NCBI GenBank assembly: GCA_047967505.1
Contig: CM106538.1
From: Dipteris shenzhenensis
Taxonomy: Eukaryota; Polypodiophyta; Polypodiopsida; Gleicheniales
Reading direction: 5' to 3' (one strand)
Length of the DNA stretch: 64,000 nt
This document shows positions 40,896 through 51,532 of this stretch, one piece after another (position 1 is the stretch's first letter; every line of letters starts with the position of its first letter). The notes under the pieces are model-generated. The model was given only the letters and a program-made list of their open reading frames with translations, did not search any database and had not been told where the DNA came from. Position numbers and translations under genes: made by a program.

Positions 40896-41600
40896 GTGAC
40901 ATCACAAGATTCTGTTCCAATAACTATGATATATTGAAACTAAAATGCAATCACCAGCTTCATCAACTTACACGCATTCTAATCTTATTACATATAGACA
41001 TGCCACTTGCATTTGCAAAATTTGAGTAAGTCAGAATTACTATAAAGGAAGTTTGGCACAAAAATATGAAGGCTTATATTCATAACCCCATAAAGGAGGT
41101 TTACAACATTCTATTTAGAGCATTTGGAAAGCTTTCATAATTATGAGTATAAGCATTTGCAACCCATTTGCAAGCTTTGGGTTTATATAGGAGTAGCTAG
41201 ATGTCCCTTCCTTTTTATATATTTTTCCTTTGATGTCGTTCCCTAGCTATATGAGATACTAATCTACCTTCTTTTAGATAGTGATGTCTATCATCAAGCC
41301 AACTACCATCCCCAATGTAAAGTATCACAAGATTCTATCCCACTAACTATAGTATATTGAAATAAAAATGTAATCACTAGCCTCCTCAACTTACATGCAT
41401 TCTAATCTTGTTACAAATATACATGCCAATTGCACTTGCAAAATTTGATTAAGTTAGAATGATGTAAAAGTATTTTAGCACAAAACATGAAGGCTTGTAG
41501 TCATAATCTATTAAGGTAGGTTTATAACATTTGGTTTAGAGCATTTGGAAAACTATGTAATAATTATGACTACAAGCATGTGCCATCTTTGGGAAGATGC
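40896..41600 (+). repeat. Pair of diverged ~280-bp direct repeats
   Basis: Copies at about 40896-41178 and 41322-41600, period about 425 bp, roughly 80% similar by eye. Shared words include ATCACAAGATTCT, ATATTGAAA, GCATTCTAATCTT, ATGCCA and TTTAGAGCATTTGGAAA. They are separated by 140 bp of unrelated sequence and contain no coding signal. Confidence 0.82.
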
Positions 41601-41639
41601 TTGTAGTTAAGCATTTGCTAAAAGCCACAAGTTAGAATT

Positions 41640-42160
41640 TGCTCTGTCCACCACAGAACTAGACAAGGCTCAAGAACCAACTGATATAAATAGAGCAAGC
41701 TCTCCAAACGGAACACACTCAAGTGCCATTCAGGCAATGGGCCAACAACTAGAGGAAATTAGTAGAGAGAACCGAGCCATTGTTGTCACACTCCAAGAAA
41801 GGCTTTAGAGCCTGGAAGTAGAGCTCTTAGAAAAACAAATAAGATCAGATAGCCTGGAGAGACAAATTCCAACCTAAACAAAGAACTCCAGGAGTATCGC
41901 AGGATAGTTAGACAAGGTTCAGGCTATGCAGACCCGATAAATTGAGGCTCTGCACTCTCAACTCCAAGTATAGAATACAAGGGCCCTCCAATTGAGCTAG
42001 CAACTGGAGCCGTAAACGAGAAGCCTGACATTGACAACCATCGAGACGAATAATTGAAATGATTGTTGAGAGCATTGACTCACCTAGGCACACTTATTCA
42101 AACCATGCATAGTGGAAGACAGCCTTCACTTTTACATAAACATCCTCACAATGGCCTTTG
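41640..42160 (+). pseudogene. Decayed coiled-coil-like coding remnant
   Basis: One plus-strand frame, broken by several stops, reads like a coiled coil: M-G-Q-Q-L-E-E-I-S-R-E-N-R-A, L-Q-E-R-L, S-L-E-V-E-L-L-E-K-Q-I, S-L-E-R-Q-I and I-E-A-L-H-S-Q-L-Q. The heptad-like Leu/Gln/Glu pattern persists over about 100 codons. The source is unknown; a retroelement gag-like coiled coil or a host gene relic are both possible. Confidence 0.35.
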
Positions 42161-43130
42161 CACTAATCAAGATAACCCCTCCTTCCCCCACGCCCCCACC
42201 TCACACTCGCTTGTAACGTGAGTCACCGCCCATGCAAGTGAGTACACCTTTCTCCCTTTTATGGTCTTCTCTACTTTGTTTTTCCTCTTCACTCACACAT
42301 TCTTGGCGTACTGCTCTCTTTTTCCTTTCACTCGCTTAATGCGAGTTTGCCTACTTTACTACTTGGCGCGCTCATAGGTCCTTTGCTTTTCCTTTATCGT
42401 TGGGTTGCTCACCAATTGTGTTATTGATCGCCAAAATTGCAACGTTCTTTACATGACGCTTCTTTCCCTCAAGCTTCTTTACATTAGGAAAAAAGGGAGC
42501 TCATTTTGGGGCCTTTTAGGGTTTCAAAAAAATGTCTCTCAACCAATGATGAGAAGGCCAACATAACATAGAAATTTTACAAAAATAGGCAAAAATATGA
42601 AAAAGAAAATAGTACTTTATGTTGTTACAAGCGTGTGGCATTAATGAGAAGATTTGTTTTTTATTCTTTTATGGTTCGCCTATCGTACCAAGAGATGTGA
42701 ACCCAAAATCTAAAGAAGGCTCCATTTAAAAACCTTCCCGCATGGTGACCCAAAACAACCATCCACTTTCTCTTGTTCTCCGGTGCCATTCCTCTACTTT
42801 CACCACGATGAGCCATTCTATTCTCTCTTTGACAAGCATTCCTCATTGCATCATTGTTGTTGTGATGCTCTTAAACTTTCAAGACAATAAGCTCCTTTCA
42901 CCATGTATTTGCTTGTTCTCAGTTTTGTTCATTTTTGTTAATGTCTTAATATTTTACTGTATGTTTGACTTTGCAGGTATTAGAGTCAGGATTTCACATG
43001 GCAACCTAAAACTTTGGTCATGCCACTAGGAAGCGGTCTGTCACTCTACCTGGCAAAGATGTGGATGTACAAAGTATCTCTTTGCCGTGAAAACCTACCT
43101 CACTAATCTCATGTGTAGAAGTTTCCAATA
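42161..43130. other. Non-coding spacer, no gene recognised
   Basis: No domain or repeat was recognised. The start is C/T-rich with CTCACTCGC words; the rest is mixed, with only short open frames. Confidence 0.5.
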
Positions 43131-43132
43131 TT

Positions 43133-43327
43133 GTGAATGTGGATGGTAGCTGGAAAAGGATAGCAGTGGCGAAAGGAGATTGGGTTCTAATGCAACCCAA
43201 CAAGCGGAGAAAGCAGCAATCAACTAACACTTTTTTGGCTTCTTGGAAGGGTAGAGATTTCAAAGTAAAAAAGGAAGGCACAAGATGCGTTAGAGAGATT
43301 CGAATACAACATGACTACATGCACTGA
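43133..43327 (+). CDS. Unrecognised short ORF
   Basis: A 64-codon plus-strand frame, basic in composition (W-K-R-I-A-V-A-K-G-D-W, N-K-R-R-K-Q-Q, F-K-V-K-K-E-G). It follows in-frame codons upstream without a clear start. No family is recognised. It could be an exon or transposon fragment. Confidence 0.25.
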   Translation: MNVDGSWKRIAVAKGDWVLMQPNKRRKQQSTNTFLASWKGRDFKVKKEGTRCVREIRIQHDYMH

Positions 43328-43469
43328 GAACTTGTATTACGAGATCATCCTACTTATCTTCCACACTATAGACCCAATTGTAAGTGTATTTGTGTAATGA
43401 AATACTTGAAATGAAATATCTGTTTCTTTCAATGATAGACACTCTCTTTGTTTTTGTTCAGATATATAT

Positions 43470-43753
43470 CCCTGTGATCATACGAAGAGTGGCAACCATT
43501 GGAGTGCATACTGGGATTCTTTGATGCTTTACATGGTGCTATTGGGGAGCTACAGTACAAAGGTAGAAAATCAACAACCCTGGCTGAATCGGGTATATTT
43601 TTTTATGATCACTTTTATCAATTGATGGACAATGCTCACTCACACGGTTTATTAAAAAATCAAGATCTCTCGGCGTGGAATACAGTTGATTGGCCAGTCT
43701 GTGATGGCAGCATCACAGAATCCTACAGAGCCAAACTATTTTCAGAAGTGTAG
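43470..43753 (+). CDS. Unrecognised ORF, possible exon
   Basis: The plus-strand frame (E-E-W-Q-P-L-E-C-I-L-G-F-F-D-A-L-H-G, then D-H-F-Y-Q-L-M-D-N-A-H) ends at TAG 43753. A TTTTTGTTCAG acceptor-like sequence lies just upstream near 43450-43460. The composition is protein-like, but no known domain is seen. Either a host gene fragment or a decayed transposon gene. Confidence 0.25.
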
Positions 43754-44976
43754 CATTCCCTGAAGCCAAATATTGCTACCAGGATAGTTAAAATCAATGT
43801 TTTCATGCCACTTACAATTTTTGTAGAACTTTTTCAGGATTATCCGGTTAAAGTTTGTAAAACCATGTCGACTTTCAAAGCAAAAGGGTATATGATGTAG
43901 TTCCAATTCCAAAATTTTTTGATAATGGTTGGGATAGAATGGTGGCCAACAATGTGTATTGTGAGGTTGCTCATAACTCCATCAACATTAAGTACATGAT
44001 TGCCTCGCAAAACTTTATTTTCTCTTTTTACTATAAATGCAGTAGGATTATGTGGATGTAAGGAATTAATCCATATGTCTACGTAAAACTTAGATCCATG
44101 CATTAATACTCCACACAAATTTTTCTTTAAAAAGTGTTTCCCTTGTAGCTTAGGTGGAGTAAAAAATTGAGGAAATGTTGTTGTATTCTAATCCATACCA
44201 TCCACAATAAGGCACATGTACTTGTCTGGATGGAAAATATATAATGAAGGGCAACAAATTATAAAATTCACACTTCTGCGAGTAAATGCGATATGGCTGA
44301 CTTTTCAAGAGAAAACCTGAAAATCACATTTTAGAGAAAAAGTATAGCCAATGACTGACTTATAATTCCAAATCCTTGTGGGTACCCTTTAATGAGTTGA
44401 ATGTATCGCATAGCTTTTGTTGTACATCTATATGTACCAAACTCCAATGATTGCTGCAAGAGAGACAAATAACATGAGGGGACTAGACCAAGAGGGTGTA
44501 AATTTAATTTAAACAATCAGGATTTTGACAACAGAGGGTAGTAGTGGAAAAGGTTAGGGAACATACTCTGAGCAATATGGGAGGAGAATCATATCAACCA
44601 CATCCAAATTACAAAAAGGAAACCACTTGGAGATGCTTTTGGTTGATGTCTTATTATCTTTCAGCTTGAAAGATATAGCTGGATCAACTATATACACAGA
44701 GTGTTGAAGGATCTAGTGGATATGACTCTTCAAAAAACTATAAAAAATAACTTCACTTAGCTTATGAGAAAGTGAATGCTACAAAGACATAAACATAATT
44801 GACATAGAAAGATATACTTACTATAGAGCTGCAAGCATGATTATGCAAGTCACATGTTTTTCTTTCTGTGCTAAAGCCATGATGCCATCTTCTGTCAAGT
44901 CCCAGGTCATGTCATCATTCACAGTCTAGATGGCTACTCTGATCCTTGGTCCAAGTTGTAGGAGCTTCTGCTAAAT
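43754..44976. other. AT-rich spacer with one hairpin cassette
   Basis: No gene is recognised. It contains the first copy of the AAATGCGATATGG ... AAATCACATTTT cassette (44282-44340) that recurs upstream of the H3-like ORF. Confidence 0.5.
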
Positions 44977-45600
44977 TTACACCATCCTCACTAATGTCTG
45001 GGATTGCAAGACAGACACTGTTTCTTTGACTCTTTTCCTAATGGACTCTTCATAGTAGGCAACCTTGCCTCTGGTATGAAGTTGGTGAAACACCTCTACA
45101 ACCTTGAATCCATCATCTTTAGGTTTCCTGGCTGGAGGTATCAACAAGATATCTCTCATTTTCAGATCATCCCAATCCTCTGCATTAAGGATCTTGTCAT
45201 ATCTATATCTCACCCTGACAAGTATTTGGATGTCTTTCTTCATGATGGTGACATTGTGTGCATGTGCTGCTACCATCATGGTGTCCATGAAAAGCTCTAT
45301 GAGCCACTCTTCACCAGCTTCTTGGAGAGCAAGTAGTGCAATCCTTTGCCAGTTCATGCATACTGCCCTGACTAGCCTCTGGAATGGTGCCATGGGTACT
45401 TCATATCTTATGGCTTTTTGAGCCTTCTTGATCTCCATCAGGATAGATCTGCTTTGGCTCACCCTTTTCTTCCTGTTCCTTGCTAGCATGTGCATAGGCT
45501 TCCCCTTCTTTGAAGATTTAGACCTGGATGGAGCTGTGGCAGCCCCTGCAATGTCAGGTCCTTTTCCTTTCCTTCTGGCTATTGCTTTGGTTCTTGCCAT
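44977..45600 (-). CDS. Divergent histone H3 / CENH3-like protein with C-terminal extension
   Basis: ATG at 45600 gives a 207-residue intronless protein. It begins M-A-R-T-K like H3, with a basic Ser/Lys/Arg tail (1-50). Residues 51-131 follow the histone-fold pattern: alpha-N (I-L-M-E-I-K-K-A-Q-K), A-P-F-Q-R-L-V-R, L-L-A-L-Q-E-A, W-L-I-E-L-F and V-T-I-M-K-K-D-I-Q. A-P-F, L-L-A-L-Q-E-A and L-I-E-L-F are closer to plant CENH3 than to canonical H3. About six residues are missing at loop 1, where CENH3 is normally longer. Residues 132-207 form an extra acidic/basic tail unknown in H3. The frame stays open 52 codons upstream of this ATG; M-A-R-T-K is chosen by homology. H3-family proteins wrap DNA in nucleosomes, but function here is unproven. 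It could be a retrocopy decaying without stops. Confidence 0.7.
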   Translation of the reverse strand: MARTKAIARRKGKGPDIAGAATAPSRSKSSKKGKPMHMLARNRKKRVSQSRSILMEIKKAQKAIRYEVPMAPFQRLVRAVCMNWQRIALLALQEAGEEWLIELFMDTMMVAAHAHNVTIMKKDIQILVRVRYRYDKILNAEDWDDLKMRDILLIPPARKPKDDGFKVVEVFHQLHTRGKVAYYEESIRKRVKETVSVLQSQTLVRMV

Positions 45601-45659
45601 AGTAGATTGTGCTCTTCTCCTTGAAAAATCAGCACAAGGAAATAAGCAACCTAAGAGTT

Positions 45660-47125
45660 TGCTTGAAAATGCGATATGGTGTAAAAAGATAGAGAAAAGG
45701 TTGAAATTGCATTTTTTAGCAAATGTTTTTGGACATACCCTAAGAACACCCATCATGCTAAAAGTTTTCTAGAAAACATGATATGGAGGAGAAAAACAAA
45801 GAACAAGCTCAAATCGCGTTTTTGAGCAAATATACTGAAGCCTACTCTAATCAATCAATTTGGACTCTACCATCCTCCTAAACCCTACGATGCAGATGAG
45901 ATGTGCTAAAAAAAACAACTCATAGAGTGCCTTTGAGAGAAAGCTATGGAATGGTCATTTCACCCTACTAACAGGAAAAACCAATGACTTGTGACAGATT
46001 GCTTACCTGGGCTTGTATGTACAGCTGGAGCTAGAGTTGGGGAGGTGTGAGATGGACCTGGGGAGGTTGTGGCTAGAGCTATAGTGGGTGGTGGAGCTGG
46101 TGAGGGAGGTTGGATTTGGAGCTACAGTGGGACTCTGTGGTGATGGAGGTAGTGAGGTTGGAGCTGGAGCTAGAGCTAGAGCTAGTGAGGTAGTGAGGTT
46201 GGAGTTGGAGGTGGTGAGATTGGAGGCAACTGAAACTAGAGATAGGAATGAAATGAAGGGTAGCTCTACTCAGAGGGGGTTTTGTCTCAAAATCTATGCA
46301 AACCAATGATGAGAAAATAAATGCACAGGAACCTAGAAGACCATTTTCCACATGTGTGGCTGACAAGACAAATGTGACATTCATTGAAAACTGTGCCCTT
46401 TCCTCTTATCTACACTTTCTCCATCCCTCTAACAATTCCGATCTACACTTTTCTCCATCCCTCTAGCAGTTCTAATCTGCATCACTGCCATCATCATCCC
46501 TCCCCACCCCCCCCAATCATCATCCCCCCGCCCCACCCCCACCCTTACTGCACCTATGTAAGAGCCACAGACAAGTCACCACGGCTTGTCATGGATAGAA
46601 AAAATCCAAGTACTCATTCTACCACTTAGGAATCCGCTATATTTCTTTGCTCTTGATCTGTGATTGTGTAGACCTCATCTTTTCTTAGGTGCCAGTACTT
46701 GTCCATAGAGGATAACATTTTTTTCTAGAAAATGTGATTTGAGGCCCTTTTCCATAAAAACACCCTATATTGCGTTTATTAGCAAAACATGCTAGGTGTG
46801 CACAAGCTTGTAGGGAGGACAAAATGAATGATACTCTAAAAAGCCTGGTCTAAAAATAGGTGCATGCAAACACTAGAAACTCTAAATATAATACCTTGAA
46901 GACCAAAATGTGTTTTCTCCCATCATTGGCCCCATCTACCTATACTTGTGCAAAAGTCACAATCTTGATCTATCTGATTCTATTGCATCAGCATTTATTA
47001 GGCATTTACCTGAACTTGTCTGGACATGATGTTTTTGCATCAAGAGGAAGGACTTTTTGCTAGAAAACGCGATATGGAAGAGAAAAACAAAGAAAGAGCT
47101 CAAATCGCATTTTTGAGCAAATTTT
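45660..47125. repeat. Hairpin-capable cassettes upstream of the H3-like ORF
   Basis: Recurring unit: left arm AAAAYGYGATATGG, about 25-30 bp spacer, right arm AAATCGCRTTTTTGAGCAAA. The cores AAAATGCGAT and ATCGCATTTT are reverse complements, so each can fold. Copies: 45666-45720, 45771-45831, 46727-46789 (weak) and 47061-47122, plus 44282-44340 outside this span and a truncated left arm at 48177-48195. Confidence 0.72.
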
Positions 47126-48195
47126 GCTTAAGCCTAATCTAATCAATTAGTTGTACTCTACCATCCTCCTAAACCCTAGATTGCAAATGAGATGTGCTTA
47201 CCTGGGCTTGTGTGTAGAGCTAGAGCTGGAGCTGGAGAGGTGTGAGATGGAACTGGGGTGGTTGTGACTGGAGCTACAATGCGTGATGGAGTTGGTGAGG
47301 TTGGAGTTGAAGCTGCAGTGAGACTCTGTGATGGAGGTGGTGAGGTAGTGAGGTTGGAGCTGGAGCTGGAGCTGATGAGGTAGTGAGATTAGAGCTAGAG
47401 GTGGTGAGGTTGGAGCTGAAGATGATTGGAGCTGGAGGTGGTGAGATAGTGAGGTTGGAGTTGGAGCTGGTGAGGTTGGAGCTGGAGTTGGTGAGGTACA
47501 TCACCCCCCCACCCCCCCTTACCGCACCTGTGCAAGAGCCGGGTCAGTGTGGATAACAGTTTGATGGGTGTCAGCTTGATGGGTTGAGATAGAGCTGTAG
47601 TGGGTCTGGGGGAAGGACCTGGAGCTGTAGTCGGTCAGGGTAATAGAACTGTTGAGGTTGTCTATCACAAGCCTGTAGGGAGGAAGATGAAACTAGAGAT
47701 GGAGATAACGGGAATGATTAAGTCTGGTAGCTTGGTCTAAAAATAGGTGCATGCACTCACTAGATAGTCTAAATATAGTACCTTGAAGACCAGTTTTGGC
47801 ATGTGTGGCTGACAAGTATAACTTGAATACATATCTCTACCATCTCCTCTTATCTTCACTTTTCTCCATCCATTCAATAGTTTTGAATCTTCATCTTCTT
47901 CCTTGTCTTCATCTGGACAATACTTTAGACCTTGCTTTTTTCCCATCATCATCCCCACCTACCTATACTTGTGCAAAAGCCATGGAGAGAAAGGATACAG
48001 GTACTTAAATACACCACAGTCTTGATCTACCTTTCCAATTGTCTTCTTCATCTATCTAATTCAACTCCATCAGCTAGTATTCATCTGCTTCATCTTTTGA
48101 ATGATCAAGACAACTATCTTGCAGATTCACCTGAATTTTCTCTGGACATGACGTTTTTGCACCAATAGGACTTTTTGCTAGAAAACCCATATACC
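45766..48195. repeat. Tandem ~1.1-1.3 kb duplications with GGAGCT minisatellites
   Basis: The block beginning at the cassette of 45766 (cassette, TCTACCATCCTCCTAAACCCT, TTACCTGGGCTTGT, GGAGCTGG-rich minisatellite) recurs from 47059. Blocks near 46808-47060 and 47668-48180 also match (GGTCTAAAAATAGGTGCATG, CTACCTATACTTGTGCAAAAG, CTGGACATGAYGTTTTTGCA). Minisatellites at about 46020-46240 and 47210-47500 are built of GGAGCTGGAGCT/GGTGAGGTTGGAG. C-only tracts (46502-46544 and 47503-47519) recur at the same relative place. The array is cut at 48195 by LINE sequence. Confidence 0.75.
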
Positions 48196-49645
48196 ACTGG
48201 GAAGACCTCCAACTTTTCTGCTCTATGCAATTTGATGGCCAGCATTCTGGAATCTCCTTTAGAATCCTGTGCATCAAGGTAGTCTCCTGGACAGAAAGAG
48301 AGAAGGAGCAGCTGATCTCTCCTAGAGGCATCCAACCCCCCTTAGATGGGATCCAAATTTGTGACCAGTATCTCAACCCTTTTCTGCATATGCTCCGAGT
48401 CTTTTGGAAATCCTGTTTGGCAATTGCTTGGCCATCTATTTTCACTACATTGCTCCACCAGATCGATTCATTTAGGCTGGCATTGCCCCTCAAACCTCCC
48501 AAACCCTTCCATGATAGTTTATTCACACAGCCCTTCCATGCCACAACTAACCCTCGTACCATATCCTACCCCACAATTCTCAAGGGGAAGTCTGAGAACA
48601 ATCTTTCATACCATAGAAGCCCTTTGCATACTCCCACCTTCATTCCTACCCCCTGCTCAATGAACCACCTGGCCAAAATCACCCATGGGGCTGACTCCGA
48701 GAACATTCGCGGGAGCGATTTCCCCACCAGTGACATGTTCTTGCAGGCAATATCCGGTAGCCCATATCCCCTCTCCTTTTTCTGGTTCTTTAAGGCTTCC
48801 CAAGCTATGTAGTGCATCCGTCTCTTCCCTTCCACTTCTGCCCATAGAAAGGCCCGTAGAAGTTTCTCTACCTCCTTCCAATGGGTTGTCTTGAAATTCC
48901 AGACTGTAGCTACGTATGTGATTGATGCAGATAAAATGTGTTTCACAATCAGCAGTCTGGCATTCCATCCTAGGCTAAGCCCATGCCAATGTTTTAATTT
49001 AGACTTAACTTTTTCTTTGAACCATAGGAAGCGCAGTTTCAGCGAGATGCCCATCCCAATAGGCACCCCCAGGTATCTTACTACCTCCCCGGTCTGTATC
49101 CATTTGATCAGCATCATGCTTAGCCACTCAGGTGGAGCATCTCCTGCAATTCTCATTCCAACAGATTTCCTCCAACTGCACACAGAGCCTGATGCTTGGC
49201 AGAAGGGTGAAACGGACTGCTTTAAAACTTGGACTGAGCCAATCTCCTCTCGGCATATGGCCATCAGATCATCTGCAAATAATTGAGCAACAAGCTGTTC
49301 ACCATTTGGTAGTGACAGCCCATGCAGGGAGCCCTCAAGCAATCTTTTCTTCATCATCCTGATTAGGGGGACTGATCCAATTGCAAACAATAGTGGGGCA
49401 ATTGGGCAGCCCTGCCTTATAGATCGAGTCAACTCGAATGCTCCCACAACCCCCCGATTCACAGAGAGTGCAACAAAGGCATTCCCAAATAGAGATGAAA
49501 TCAGTCCACAGAATCCTGGCCCAAACCCGAGCCTGTCTAGTACCCTCAGGATGTAATCCCAGCGAATTCGGTACATATGCTTTGTCAAGGTCCAGGCCGA
49601 CCAACAGGCACTTCTGCTTTGACTTCTCAGCGTAGTCCAAGGCAA
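48195..49645 (-). pseudogene. LINE reverse transcriptase C-terminal half and post-RT region
   Basis: It reads G-F-G-P-G-F-C-G-L-I-S-S-L-F-G-N-A, N-R-G-V-V-G-A-F-E-L-T-R-S-I-R-Q-G-C-P-I-A-P-L-L-F-A, then the catalytic block Q-L-F-A-D-D-L-M-A (F-A-D-D, a common non-LTR variant) near 49260-49285. Then come L-G-V-P-I-G, W-F-K-E-K-V-K-S-K-L and the W-N-F-K-T-T-H-W-K-E region. The frame breaks near 48565 and again runs to 48195 (W-I-P-S-K-G-G-W and similar). The first ~25 codons of the frame after 49645 are not genuine. Confidence 0.85.
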
Positions 49646-49985
49646 GGCTTACAATATTATCGAAAATATCCCTGTTCTTCACAAATTCACATTGCTCTCT
49701 GTCAACCACCTTCGAACAGATATCCCTAATCCGTAAAGAGAGGGCCTTAGCTATCACCTTGTATGATGTATTCAGCATTGATATTGGTCTCCAATCCCCA
49801 ACGCATAGGCGATTCGGTTTCTTTGGGAATAATTTGATAAGCCCAGTGTTCACATCTTGTGACAAGTGACCTTTCCTCATGGCATCATTCGCCATCAATG
49901 TTAGATCTCTGCCTAGCACATCCCAAAACTCCACAAAGAATTCGGTCGTTAGTCCATCTGAACCGGGGGACTTGTCCTGTTTCAT
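49335..49985 (-). pseudogene. LINE reverse transcriptase N-terminal half
   Basis: It contains the non-LTR RT start M-K-Q-D-K-S-P-G-S-D-G-L-T-T-E-F-F, then L-I-K-L-F-P-K-K-P, W-R-P-I-S-M-L-N-T-S-Y-K-V-I-A-K-A-L-S-L-R, and E-Q-C-E-F-V-K-N-R, ending in the first catalytic block L-L-V-G-L-D-L-D-K-A-Y. A frameshift just after this moves the rest of RT into another frame. Confidence 0.88.
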
Positions 49986-50002
49986 GACCCTTAAGGCATC
50001 CC

Positions 50003-51532
50003 TTAACTCTTCCTATGAAAAGGGAAGGCAATCAGAACTATTTGCGCCTCAGAGACTTCAGGTTGGATACCCTCCACGAGGAAGTCAATTGCTTCATGCC
50101 ATTCTTCATCCTGCCTAACTAGTTGCCCCAATAGCCCTTTTAGATATCTCAGAAACACCTCTGCAATATGCCAGAATTCATACACAATTCTACCATCCGG
50201 ACCCATTACTATGTCAATCTTTTCCCTTTGATATTTTCTTTTTTCTGCTTGGAAGAACAATTTAGTAGGGCAGTCTCCTAATTGCAACCAGGTCTGTCTA
50301 CTAAAGACTCTTGCTCTGTGAGCCTCCTCCAGTTCCCTGGCATTCAGTTCTTGTTCTAATTCTACCAATAAAGTGTATAGCTGAGTATCCTCCGGACACC
50401 CCTCGAGAGCTGTCCTCAACCTTTGTCGGACCTTTATTAACTCATTCACCTTCCATTTTCCAGTCTTCTCATGTCTTTCCCAGTTTTTACAAGTCCTAAT
50501 CACAGCTCTCACTGCATTGTCCCAGCCCGCACAAGGACCCTCCATCTCTGCCCTGGCATGTTTCCAGGTCTGCCTAATCAATTGACAAAATTTCTTGGAC
50601 CGCAAGAGCCTTTTGTTGAACTTGTAGGGCACATCATGAGACCGTGCAATTGCAGCAGAGATCCCGAATCTCCAGATAATTGGTAGGTGGTCTGAGAGAC
50701 ATGTCTCTACTACATACTCCCCCCCCAATGGGACCCTCATCCACCATCCATCCCCCGAGGCATAAACCTTGTCTAATCTTCCTGCTCTGAAGGCATCCCC
50801 CTTTCTTTTATTGCTCCATGAGAAGCCACCAATACCTTCAGCATCTATGTCTGCACAATCCACTAACCTGAAGTTCATACTAAGTTCATCCCATGCATCT
50901 GCTTCCATTGTTGTAATTCCTCCATTGGAATGGGATCTATTCTCGCCCGTTTCGGTGAAGTTCCAATCTCCTGCTAAAATCCACTCATCATCCGAGAGCT
51001 TCTAATTTAAGATCTCCCAGCAGCATGCTCATTCACTGGATTCATGCGGTGCATATATATTCAGTATCTTTATCTTTGTATTCTCTACATGGTTACTCAC
51101 TGCAATAAACCAGCCCTTGTCATCTCTAAACAGCTCTGTAGCTCCCAGACTTGTCTTCACTGCAATTGCAGTCCCTCCTCGTCCTCTGATCGGACAGTTA
51201 GCAAACACCACGTACCCTGCTCTAGCTAAGGAGAACCAGAAATGATCACTTTCTCCACATTTGAGCTCTTGAAGTAACACCATATCAGGATTATATTTAC
51301 AGATTACAGACATGCATCCCCGCTGCTTTGATGGCAGGCAACACCCCCTAATGTTCCATGACAGTAGGGAAATTCTTCTCGACCCTCCATTCCCTGATCT
51401 CAGGGTTATGTTACTGGTTTGCCAAGGCTCTGTAAGCATCCTTGAGAAGGCTGAAGCGGTTCTCTTTCCCTTGCCTTGCTGAACGAGCCACCTCTTTGAT
51501 CCGTTTTGAGATCGATCTTGTGCCACCCGCAA
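50003..51532 (-). pseudogene. LINE endonuclease and linker
   Basis: An endonuclease/exonuclease/phosphatase fold: S-L-L-S-W-N-I-R-G near 51360 (catalytic Asn), L-L-Q-E-L-K (catalytic Glu), Y-A-P-H-E-S, then in-frame stops at 51029-51031 and about 51005. The same frame continues with A-G-D-W-N-F-T, S-W-S-N-K-R-K-G (near 50815) and the C-terminal S-D-H-L-P-I-I-W (near 50690). It nicks target DNA for target-primed reverse transcription. The rest to 50003 is the Arg/Glu-rich linker before RT. A frameshift near 50010 joins it to RT. Confidence 0.85.

Noticed and set aside
46079-46384. Ser/Asn/Leu/Thr-rich ORFs in the 46-47.5 kb minisatellites as genes
   Set aside because: They are direct translations of GGAGCT-type repeats on the minus strand with no unique sequence.
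48225-48812. 195-codon plus-strand ORF
   Set aside because: It lies antisense to the LINE RT and post-RT region, whose minus-strand reading has recognisable motifs.
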